A stretch of DNA of 64,000 nucleotides. Origin: Buttiauxella selenatireducens. GTDB lineage: Bacteria; Pseudomonadota; Gammaproteobacteria; Enterobacterales; Enterobacteriaceae. The stretch covers positions 3,472,001 through 3,536,000 of the forward strand of contig NZ_CP133838.1 of assembly GCF_031432975.1 (NCBI RefSeq), read 5' to 3'. The translations under genes were made by a program, and so were the position numbers. Positions 29,584 to 38,392 of this stretch are shown one piece after another (position 1 is the first letter of the stretch; the number at the start of each line of letters is the position of its first letter). Under the pieces are notes generated by a model that saw only the letters and a list, made by a program, of their open reading frames with translations, did not search any database and was not told the DNA's origin.

Positions 29584-29722
29584 AAGGCCTCCGGTATAAG
29601 GTGGACTATTTTAGGTAATAGATTGTTTTGATAATTCTTTTTATTATTACTTTTAATAATGACTAAATTGAGGGTGCACGGTACCGCAACTTATTTGCAG
29701 GCACAGCCACCACCCTCTCAGT

Positions 29723-30505
29723 TCAGGATTTTCCGTTAATCGCGTTGGTCGTCAAAACTTCAACACCCGCTTCTTTAAGCGCCGCCAGTAAGTCATCATC
29801 CGGTACGGCATCCGTGATGAGCCGATCAACCTGATTGAGTGAACAAACAGAAAACAGTGCTGAGCGCCCCAGTTTGCTGTTATCCGCCAGAACGGTGACT
29901 TTTTTTGCCATGGAAATCATTGCTTTGGCAATTTCCGTTTCTTCCAGGTCGTAGTCCATTACACCATTGGTATCAAGCGCCCCAATCGTCATAACGACAT
30001 GAGCGGCCTGGAACTGTTTAATTTGAGCTACGGCTATCGGGCCAATATTTTCAGCCGCATCATCACGATATTGCCCGCCAATCAGGAACACACGATGATT
30101 GCCACCACTGGATGCAAGTATCTGGGTAATGGAGACAGAATTAGTAAAAATCGTGAGCTCTTTTGCGCTGACTGCCAGTTCTCGGGCAAAGGCTAATGTC
30201 GTGGTTCCGGTATCAATAAATAGCGAATCGCCTGTCTGAAATAACGTTGCAGCCAGCTGAGAAATAGCTTTCTTTTCATGTGATTGCTCACTCAGTCGGG
30301 TACTGAATTTACCTTCATGAAAGTTATCCAGTACCGTTGCCCCACCATGAAATTTGCGCAGCTGCCCACTGATGGCCAGATCGGTTAAATCACGGCGGAT
30401 AGTCTCCCTCGATGCACTGAAATTTTCCGACAAAAAGTCAACCGTCACTTTGCGTTTCTCATTGACCAGTGTGAGGATCTCTGCACGTCGTTGCTCAGGT
30501 CGCAT
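29723..30505 (-). CDS. DeoR-family transcriptional regulator
   Basis: A 260-residue regulator. The N-terminal helix-turn-helix is VTVDFLSENFSASRETIRRDLTDLAISGQL and the C-terminal sugar-phosphate sensor has DSLFIDTGTTTLAFARELA and MTIGALDTNGVMDYD. It is probably the local repressor of the sugar/polyol unit, lying between the oxidoreductases and the kinase. ATG at 30505 has GGAGG at good spacing; a GTG six bases upstream is the alternative. The 139-bp gap downstream contains an AT-rich near-palindrome (TTATTATTACTTTTAATAAT) that could be its operator. Confidence 0.88.
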   Translation of the reverse strand: MRPEQRRAEILTLVNEKRKVTVDFLSENFSASRETIRRDLTDLAISGQLRKFHGGATVLDNFHEGKFSTRLSEQSHEKKAISQLAATLFQTGDSLFIDTGTTTLAFARELAVSAKELTIFTNSVSITQILASSGGNHRVFLIGGQYRDDAAENIGPIAVAQIKQFQAAHVVMTIGALDTNGVMDYDLEETEIAKAMISMAKKVTVLADNSKLGRSALFSVCSLNQVDRLITDAVPDDDLLAALKEAGVEVLTTNAINGKS

Positions 30506-30592
30506 GACCACTTACCTCCCAAAAACCTGTCGCGATATTATTAGCAAGCGTAACAAATAACCCAAGCTACCCCAGCTTCATTTGAAATGTGC

Positions 30593-30615
30593 TTCAGGCG
30601 AAAATCCCGCCTGAA
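30593..30615 (-). terminator. Hairpin between the FAD oxidoreductase and deoR
   Basis: A perfect 8-bp stem (TTCAGGCG / CGCCTGAA) with a 7-nt AAAATCC loop sits in the 185-bp gap after the oxidoreductase stop. It may attenuate read-through into the regulator gene; no long T run follows. Confidence 0.35.
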
Positions 30616-30690
30616 CCACTATCATCCGAAGATAATGCATTTATTCTGTGTAATAGTCAGCATCATTAATATGATATTGCTTCCTGTTTA

Positions 30691-31926
30691 TCAGTTGTTT
30701 TTCAGTGAGATGCTTATCTTGCTGAATGAATCCGTCAACGGAATTTGCTGCAACGGTATTAAAATTCGCCGCTCTGGTAATAACTTCATTTCTTTGCTCC
30801 AGATAACGCGGCCATTCTGGATGAGCTGTAATTCTCCTTGCGCCGATTGCCGCGCCCGAAGTTGTAGATTATCCATGCCTCTGTCTTTTTCAGTCGCCAC
30901 AATACGTTGTGGGACTATCCATTTAATCTGCTTATCTGCCACCACCAGTTGTACGTATTCCTGAGATGATTTTCTTTCACCCGCTAAATCACTGGCTACC
31001 ATTTCGCCTACACGATTGCCTTCACGGAAAGACCAGCCTGCAGTTTCCAGCGCTCTGAGCATATTCCCGGTAGCGTAGTAAGAGGGATCGCTGCAACGAC
31101 CAAATTGATCAATTTCAGGACCACCGCTGGACGGATCCAATTGTAGATGACTCCCCCGGATAAGGGCCGAGTCGGGAATAAAACGTCCGGTAAACAGCAC
31201 ACCATCACAGGCTATTTCACGCTCCTTCCCTTCCTGGCGAATCAGCACTGACTCCACACGCTTCATTCCATCAATGCGTGCAATCTCGCAGTTATAATGC
31301 AACGGTACGCCCAGCAAACGGGGTAATAGCATCATCGGGCGTCTGGCTGTTGGCCGTTGATTGGCTTCCACCATGGCAACCGGTTTGATACCGGCCTTGC
31401 GACAGGTCAGCAAGGCGGACAGCGAAACCAGCTCAGTACCGACAATTAAGGGTCGTTTGAAAGGAAGCAGACCACGTAAATAGACCCAGGACTGCAACGC
31501 CCCCGTATTGAGTACGCCTGTAGGGCGATCGCCAGAAACCAGTAACGCGGAGCGTGGCGATTCACGAACGCCGGTTGCCATAATCACACGCAGGCCTGTA
31601 AGCCGGCGCAGGCCTTCATGATTGCTCACCAGAAGCGTCGCATTAGGTTCCACATTGATAACCGTGGTATTCGTCATTATTTCAATTTGATGTTCTCTGG
31701 CTAATTGCACCAAACGGCGCGCATATTCAGGCCCGGACAGAATGCGCCCAAATTCCCGCATACCAAAAGGAGGATGGCCACAATGACGCGGAATACCGCC
31801 AGCTTCGGGCTCGCGTTCAATAATAATCACGCGTTTTATCCCTTTGCGTCGCAATGCGACTGCAGCGGAAATGCCAGCAGGCCCTCCCCCGATGACCAAC
31901 ACATCAGCATCAAATTCGTTATTCAT
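30691..31926 (-). CDS. NAD(P)/FAD-dependent oxidoreductase (HcnB/GlpB-like subunit)
   Basis: A 411-residue flavoprotein. The N-terminal FAD motif is VLVIGGGPAGISAAVALRRKG, followed by the ATG-type motif VIMATGVRESPR and a second nucleotide-binding segment RPLIVGTELVSLSALL. It resembles the Pyr_redox_2-type subunit that pairs with a DAO-type, BFD-bearing subunit. The partner gene overlaps its start by 8 bp. GGAG precedes the ATG. Together they likely oxidise a phosphorylated polyol or sugar, passing electrons to the respiratory chain (inference). Confidence 0.82.
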   Translation of the reverse strand: MNNEFDADVLVIGGGPAGISAAVALRRKGIKRVIIIEREPEAGGIPRHCGHPPFGMREFGRILSGPEYARRLVQLAREHQIEIMTNTTVINVEPNATLLVSNHEGLRRLTGLRVIMATGVRESPRSALLVSGDRPTGVLNTGALQSWVYLRGLLPFKRPLIVGTELVSLSALLTCRKAGIKPVAMVEANQRPTARRPMMLLPRLLGVPLHYNCEIARIDGMKRVESVLIRQEGKEREIACDGVLFTGRFIPDSALIRGSHLQLDPSSGGPEIDQFGRCSDPSYYATGNMLRALETAGWSFREGNRVGEMVASDLAGERKSSQEYVQLVVADKQIKWIVPQRIVATEKDRGMDNLQLRARQSAQGELQLIQNGRVIWSKEMKLLPERRILIPLQQIPLTDSFSKISISLKNN

Positions 31927-33309
31927 TGACGTCTCCTACAATGAGGGATTCACCCCATTTTTCCCGGCTTAACTCAGCAACCCGACTACTGCAATAGAAC
32001 CCCTGGCAGCGCCCCATACAGACGCGAGTTCTTCGTTTCAGCCCCCCAAGATCCCTGGCAGGCACCGGGCCATTGAGTGCTGCGTCTATTTCGCGCCGTG
32101 TGACACGTTCGCAATGGCAAACCATTTCGTGACTGCCTGGCATCTGCCAGTCACGAGGTAAATGTTCAGCCAGGTTAGGGACTGCGTTCGCTACAGGATC
32201 GAACAAAGGAGTTAATGTCGTTGAAGGTTGAGTGCTGTAGAGGTCGAACAAATGTGCTGCCAGCCCAAGTGAAGCCGTCAGACCGGTGGAGCGAATCCCC
32301 CCCGCCGCCAGATAACCGACATCGGCGTCATGATAGATACGATACTCTTTACGCTCCGTCGCAGGACGTAACCCCGCATAAACCGCGGTAACCGGCACAC
32401 CCGACAGCGCAGGGATCAGGGAAACTGCTTTAGCGATTAGCTGCTCAAGCATCGGCTTTTCAACCGCCGCATGCAGACGATCGTCTTGCTCCTCGGCTGT
32501 TGGCCCAACCAGTAGATTGCCAAATATGGTTCTGACGAGCACCACACCTTTGGTGCGCTCATTCGGGACCGGCAATAGAATGGTGTTAAGCAAGCTTGAG
32601 GCGACTTTATCGAATACCACGAACTGGCCTTTACGCGGTTTAATCGTAAAGCGCGATGTCCCCAGCAGAATTGATTCCACCTTATCACCCCAAACACCGG
32701 CGCAATTGATAACCGTTGAGGCGCGAATCTCTCCCTGATTCGTCGTAAGAATCCATTCGTTCCCCTCTCTTATGGCGGAGAGAAGCTCGGTGTCACACAT
32801 CACCTGGCCACCGTTCTCGACGGCCTGCCGTAAATAGGCCAGCGGTGCACTCCAGGGGTCAATCACATGTTCTTCAGGGACTAACAATCCCCCAATACTT
32901 CAGGAGACAGAAAAGGTTCGCGTTTTAGTAAGCTTGCGCGATCCAGCATTTGCACATCTGCAACACCATTTTGTTTGGCCTGCGCCATAATGCCAGGCAG
33001 ACTTGCCATCTCATCCTGATTCCAGGCAGCCACCACAGCGCCCGTTTTTAATATCGGCAGATTCAGCTGACCGGAAATTTCCAGATATTCGCGGTAGCCT
33101 CGTTGCATACAGGATAATTCGGTACTGTCTGGCGGAGCATCAAACCCGGTGTGCAAGATGGCGCTGTTGGCTTTGCTGGCCCCCGACAGAATATCGCTGC
33201 TTTTTTCAATCAGCAGAACGCGAGCCCCCTCGAGGACAAAGCGGCGAGTGACCGCGCAACCGACAACACCGGCACCAATCACGACGACATCAACGTTCAA
33301 TTTCTTCAT
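31919..33309 (-). pseudogene. GlpA-like FAD dehydrogenase with BFD [2Fe-2S] domain, split by a -1 frameshift
   Basis: Two reading frames make one protein. The first (33309 to 32881, 142 residues) starts MKKLNVDVVVIGAGVVGCAV and ends SPEVLGDC. The second (from about 32887 to 31919) resumes with LVPEEHVIDPWSAPLAYL and ends with a BFD-like cluster domain, MVCHCERVT..RVCMGRCQGFYC. Adding one G to the GGGGG run (plus-strand C run 32889-32893) restores ..SPEVLGGLLVPEEHVIDP.., as in relatives, giving about 464 residues. It is either a true pseudogene, a sequencing error or a slippage site. The family is FAD-dependent glycerol-3-phosphate dehydrogenase (GlpA/LhgO-like). Confidence 0.8.
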
Positions 33310-34280
33310 TGCGACACCTGCTTACGGTGATTGCGAGCAAAGTTAATGCTCTGATCGAGAAGAAGAATGCAAATTATGATTGCACCTTTATAGAGATCCA
33401 GACTGGAAGGTTCGACACCTAAGATACGCAGTGCTGCCGTGAGTAAACTGATGATGAGCGCACCGCAAATCACTCCGCCAACGCTCCCCCGACCACCGAA
33501 TAAGCTCGTACCGCCAATGACCGCCGCCGCTATCGCATCCAGCAGCAGACTGACACCGCCAACGTTCGGATTGACGACAGGGATACGTGAAATGAACACG
33601 GTTGCCGTCAGGAAAACAAACACAGAAGAGAGAACAAAAACGCCAATCTTCTGTTTTTTCACAGAAATACCTGCCAACTCGGCGCGTTCAGCTGACGAAC
33701 CGACCGCGTAGGTCTTCAAACCGAAAGCAGTACGGCGTGAAATCCACCAGCACAGGAGCGCCATTAAACAGACAAACACGACGGTTGGCGGAAACCACAG
33801 TGAAGAAGTAAATGCCCCAAAGCTGCGCAGCAATGGGTTAAACACGAGAATGGTGCCGGTTTTCGCCACCATCAATGTTGCCCCTTGCAGGAACAACATC
33901 GTGACTAAAGTGGCAATAAACGACGGTAATTTGAGAACAGTCACCATCAGACCGTTTAGAAATCCAAAGGTCAGACACGCAAAGAAGCCAATCGCTAACG
34001 CGGGTGCCAGACCCGTCCCGGAGGAGAGCAACGTGCCCATGGTGACGGCGCAAAATGAAACCAGGTGACCGGCTGATAAGTCAATTTCGCCTGTCAGTAG
34101 GATCCAAAATAATCCCAATCCCATCAGCGCAACTGACGTTGCCTGTAACATGATGATATTTAAATTATTTAATGAAACAATTCTGTTATCCACCACACCG
34201 AACACCAGCAGCAGAATGATTAACAGCAGTATCGGAGCCAGGTCCAACACCAGATTTACCCGCGAACGCGATGACTTCAT
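33306..34280 (-). CDS. ABC transporter permease, RbsC type (second permease)
   Basis: A 324-residue membrane protein of the ribose permease family, with about 9 helices. Hallmarks are FWILLTGEIDLSAGHLVSFCAV and LLLDAIAAAVIGGTSLFGGRGSVGG. The ATG giving MKSSRSRVNLVLDLAP has AAGGA upstream; the longer reading to 34304 overlaps the ATPase gene. Its stop overlaps the start of the GlpA-like gene by 4 bp. It probably pairs with the permease half of the upstream fusion as a heterodimeric channel. Confidence 0.88.
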   Translation of the reverse strand: MKSSRSRVNLVLDLAPILLLIILLLVFGVVDNRIVSLNNLNIIMLQATSVALMGLGLFWILLTGEIDLSAGHLVSFCAVTMGTLLSSGTGLAPALAIGFFACLTFGFLNGLMVTVLKLPSFIATLVTMLFLQGATLMVAKTGTILVFNPLLRSFGAFTSSLWFPPTVVFVCLMALLCWWISRRTAFGLKTYAVGSSAERAELAGISVKKQKIGVFVLSSVFVFLTATVFISRIPVVNPNVGGVSLLLDAIAAAVIGGTSLFGGRGSVGGVICGALIISLLTAALRILGVEPSSLDLYKGAIIICILLLDQSINFARNHRKQVSQ

Positions 34281-34296
34281 GATGGTTTTTCCTTGT

Positions 34297-36824
34297 TTAA
34301 ACATATTTAAAGGCCAGACTCATCACCTGTTCTTCTGTAGCCCCACGGGGTAATTCCCCGGCAATGCGCCCTTTGCTAAGAACGATTATTCTGTCGGCTA
34401 CACCCAAAGCTTCCGGCAGTTCGCTGGAAACCATCAAAATGCCCATGCCCTGCTGTTTCAATTCGGCAATTAAATTGTGAATTTCAAATTTCGCGCCGAC
34501 ATCAACACCGTTGGTTGGTTCGTCGAGCAGGAGTAACCGGGGACGGGTTGCCAGCCATTTACCGATGACAATTTTTTGTTGATTACCACCGGACAAACTG
34601 GCAACAAGGTTTTCGGGATTGGATGGGCGCACACCCAATTGCGTAATGATATTTTTTGCTAATTTGGCAATGGCTTGTCTGCGCAGGATGCCGACAAAGC
34701 TGTTATGCAAAATCCAGCGTAAGGAAATGTTATCTTTCAGTGACATACTGCCAATAAAGCCCTCTTTGTGACGGTCCTCCGGCACATAAGCGACGCCTAA
34801 CTGGCTGGCGCGGCGGGCATGTCCGGACGTCATCTTCTGGGCATCAAGCGTGATAGAGCCGTGATTAAAGTGACCAAGCCCGGCGATACACCGCATCAGT
34901 TCAGTACGACCACTGCCCATCAAGCCGGTTAATGCCACCAGCTCACCATGACGAACGGTGAGGTTGATATTTTGTAGCAAGCCACCCGCAGACAGGTCTT
35001 TCACCTCAAGCAATGCCTCTCCCGGCACAGTTTCATGCCATGGGAAAACATTGCCGATATCGCGTCCAACCATCATATTGATCAGCTCAGATTCTGAGGT
35101 TTTAGGTAAAGGGGCCTCGCCCACTTTTTGCCCGTCACGCAACACCACCGCACGGCTGGCCAGGGTATAAATTTCCTGCATTTTGTGCGAGATATAGAGG
35201 ACGCAGCAGTTTCTTTTCAGCAGTCGATCAATCAGTAAATAGAGTTGATCGCGTTCAGGGTTAGTTAACGCACTGGTCGGTTCATCCATCACAATCAGCC
35301 AGGCGTCAGCCATCATTGCCTTGGCAACTTCCACCATCTGGCATTGTCCGATTGTCAGTTCTGCAACTTTCGCATCCGGATCGACATCAAGCTGTAATTC
35401 ATTAATTAATGTTCGTGCATGCTGGCGCATTTTTTTCCGGTTAAGGGCAATGCCGAAATACCGTGGAAGTTTTGTCTGCGCCAGTGCCAGATTCTCTGCC
35501 ACTGTTAATTCTGGGATCAGGCTGAAATGCTGATGAATAATCGAAATGCCTGCCCGACGGCTTTCTGCTGGCGAAGTTAATTTGATTTCGGCATCATCGA
35601 GCCATATTCCGCCTTCTTCCGGGTGATAAATCCCAGAAAGCACTTTTACTAGCGTGGATTTACCCGCACCGTTTTCCCCCATTAACGCCACCACTTCTCC
35701 ACGATTCAGGCGCAATGAAACGTTAGATAGGGCCTTCACCCCAGGGAATATTTTAGAAATACCCTTTAATTCAATGCTATTAACCGACTGGGTAATATTT
35801 TCACCTGAAGACAAACTGACGTTTTTTGGCGGAAATAACGCTTTGAGGCTCATCCCTTGCAGGAGGCCACGCTGGCTGAGCAATACGGCGACCAGCACAA
35901 ATCCCCCGGTGACGAAGTAATTGACCTGTTGGGAAACTTGCAAAAAGGAGAGCCCGGTATTCACCACGCCCAGTAACAGTGCGCCCAGCGCCGTACCTAA
36001 AATAGAACCCTGCCCGCCTGCCAGTCTCGCACCACCAATAATTGCAGCTGTAATGGCAGAAAACTCCAGGCCAAACCCTGCCAGTGGCTGTGCTGAGCCG
36101 ACTCGCCCCGTGGTGAGCAATGCGCCAATCCCGGCGCTGGCACCTGCAAATACATAAATTAGCGTACAGGTGACTCGCACCGGTATTAATGATGCATGAG
36201 CAGCCTCTGTATTTCCGCCAGTGGCGTACACCCAGCGGCCAAATATGGTGCGATTAAGCAAGAACATCCATAATGCGGCCAGTACAACAGCAATAAGCAA
36301 ACTGACTGGAATACCTGCAATATCGGTATGACCAAACCATAAATATAATGAAGAATCGACAGCTACCGACTGCGAACCGGAAAAGCTCAGCGCAACACCA
36401 CGGGCAAAAGCATAAACCGCAAGAGTCGTAACAAAAGGACTGATGCCAATGACACTAATCAGTGTGCCATTTAACAGGCCAAATCCTGCACCTATCAAAA
36501 TCACGACTATGATACCCAGCCAGCCTGGTATGCCTGTATTTTGCATAATCAGTGCTGCCAGAATTCCGCTTGCTGCCAGGACGCTTCCGACTGAAATATC
36601 AATACCTTTACAGATGATGACCGCCGTTATCGCATAGGCAACAGTCGCTATCACTGAGGTTTGCTGGCCAATATTAAGCAGATTTTCCGGGGATAAATAA
36701 TCGGGTGTAGCAATACCAAACACCGCCACGGCAATAAGGATAATGACAAATAAAACCATTTCCTGATTGAGTCTCAGCCCCTTTAACCCCGGGAGATGGG
36801 GGTACTCTCACTGTTTTGCGACAT
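34297..36824 (-). pseudogene. Permease-ATPase fusion of a ribose-type ABC importer, frameshifted near its N-terminus
   Basis: From 36759 the frame encodes 820 residues. About 1-310 is an RbsC-type permease (KGIDISVGSVLAASGIL; AIIGGARLAGGQGSILG); about 330-820 is an RbsA-type double ATPase (Walker A GENGAGKSTLVKVL, then signature LSGGNQQKIVIGKW). The likely true start is ATG 36824, with GGAG, encoding MSQNSESTPISRG before a stop. One extra G in the GGGG run (plus-strand C run 36787-36790) would join it in frame as ..SRGLKGLRLNQEMVLF... Internal initiation at 36759 has poor ribosome-site spacing. Confidence 0.75.
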
Positions 36825-36870
36825 CGTGGGAAACTCCAAAGCCCGGTTATTCACCGGGCAACAGTTTTTA

Positions 36871-37905
36871 TTACTGTTCAGCGACTGTCATGGCTGAGTC
36901 AGGCTTCGAAGGTGACATTTCTGTACGGTAATCCTTCGCTACCAATTCGGCCTTAGACGGAGTGATATAGGGGAAGCTCAGACCATTAGCTTTTAATTCA
37001 GCCGCCGTTTTATCTGATGTAACAAAATAGGTAGGCATAAACAGATCTGTTGGGTATTTCGCCCCTTTGGCGAGACGAGCAGCAACGGCAATATTCCAGT
37101 AACCCACTCGAGATGCACCGTTTAATACATCAACGACATTCGAGCCATCGCTGACATGAGGGAACATTTCAGGGTCGCCTTCATAGCTGGCAAATGAAAT
37201 AGGACGGCCATTCGCATCCGCAATCGCTTTTGCCGCAACGCAGATTGAATCGGCGAAACAACCCACGCCTTTTAAATTTGGATAGGTTGATAACCATGTT
37301 TGCATGGCATCAGAAGAACGCGTGCTGTCCCAGTTGGTTGCTTCGACTCCCACCAGTTTGATACCAGGGAACTCTTTTGACATCACATCGCGAAACGCAT
37401 TTTCGCGAGTGTCAGAGACATAGTTGCCTTTTCCGCCAACCAGTAGAGCCACCTCGCCTTTGCCATCGAGTTTCTTGGCTAATGCACGGGCGACCGTACT
37501 CATATTGGAATAGTCGGGATAAAGCGTGTTGTAATTCCAGTTACCATCGACTTTATTACCCATGGCAACCACAGGAATATTTTTTGCTTTCGCTTTTTGA
37601 ACCGCATTGGCAATAGCAGCACGATCAAGAGGATCAACTAAAATGACATCGACACCCTGGTTAACAAAGTTTTCAATATTTGAGATTTCTTTCTCAAGGC
37701 TACCTTCAGAACCCTGCCATATAACCTTAACGCCATAATCTTTTGCCGCCTCATCACCCGCCTGTCTCATCCGTACAAAAAATGAGTTTTGCAGATCAAT
37801 GGCAACCACACCGATTACCGGTACTTTTTCCGCAGCAAAGGTTGAAGCCGAAGCAACTAACGCCAACATCACAGCACTGGCAACACCTGTCTTGTTTATA
37901 AACAT
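36871..37905 (-). CDS. ABC transporter periplasmic sugar-binding protein, RbsB type
   Basis: A 344-residue periplasmic protein with signal peptide MFINKTGVASAVMLALVASA and cleavage after TFA. The type I fold shows KVPVIGVVAIDLQNSFFVRMRQAG and GVDVILVDPLDRAAIANAVQ. It is the first gene of the sugar/polyol unit, 47 bp before the fused permease-ATPase. The ligand is unknown. The long non-coding region upstream probably carries the promoter. Confidence 0.88.
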   Translation of the reverse strand: MFINKTGVASAVMLALVASASTFAAEKVPVIGVVAIDLQNSFFVRMRQAGDEAAKDYGVKVIWQGSEGSLEKEISNIENFVNQGVDVILVDPLDRAAIANAVQKAKAKNIPVVAMGNKVDGNWNYNTLYPDYSNMSTVARALAKKLDGKGEVALLVGGKGNYVSDTRENAFRDVMSKEFPGIKLVGVEATNWDSTRSSDAMQTWLSTYPNLKGVGCFADSICVAAKAIADANGRPISFASYEGDPEMFPHVSDGSNVVDVLNGASRVGYWNIAVAARLAKGAKYPTDLFMPTYFVTSDKTAAELKANGLSFPYITPSKAELVAKDYRTEMSPSKPDSAMTVAEQ

Positions 37906-38392
37906 GTTTACCCCTTGATTGAAATCCCAACGTTACTGAAATGAAGCCTCATACCTGGCTACTGGTATTAAACGGCTATAAAAAAAGCATCTCACGACTG
38001 AAAGGTACATCTCGAGTTACCAAACGGTCAATTGAGATGTTGTGAAAAAGTGATCAATACGTAATATTTTTACTGCGCAGGGGTAAACAACATCTTAAAA
38101 CAAGCTCTGTATCGCATAAATACACAGAGTTTTGGCGAGAGTTGTTTTTTAGATAGAAATGACCGAACGGTCATTAAGGGGTGGTGTTTCTTGGTGATTA
38201 CCGATATTGGGTTTGTCGGAAAGAAAGGTAAACATCCGGTGAACTCATCTTCACAGGGTTTTTAGACGAGGAAGTTTAAGGTCGAGTTTGACACATGCCC
38301 ATTTTTGCATGCTGATGCCGTTTAATCAGGGATGTCCATACTATTTAGCACCCAAACTATGACCTCAATCCCGCTGATGCCCCTTGGATTTT
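37906..38392. promoter_or_regulatory. Non-coding region between the sugar-binding-protein gene and the CHAT gene
   Basis: No gene is supported in these 487 bp. Likely control elements for the - strand transport unit are present: an inverted repeat ACATCTC..GAGATGT (38007-38013 / 38034-38040), a second, ATGACCG-AA-CGGTCAT (38159-38174), and the shared octamer AACGGTCA at 38023-38030 and 38167-38174. On the - strand, TTGACC (38027-38032) and TACCTT (38002-38007) could be a weak promoter. No clear terminator is seen after the CHAT gene. Confidence 0.45.

Noticed and set aside
38041-38056. Possible CRP site (TGTGA-N6-GATCA) upstream of the sugar-binding-protein gene
   Set aside because: The second half-site is poor and the distance to the candidate promoter does not fit class I or II positions.
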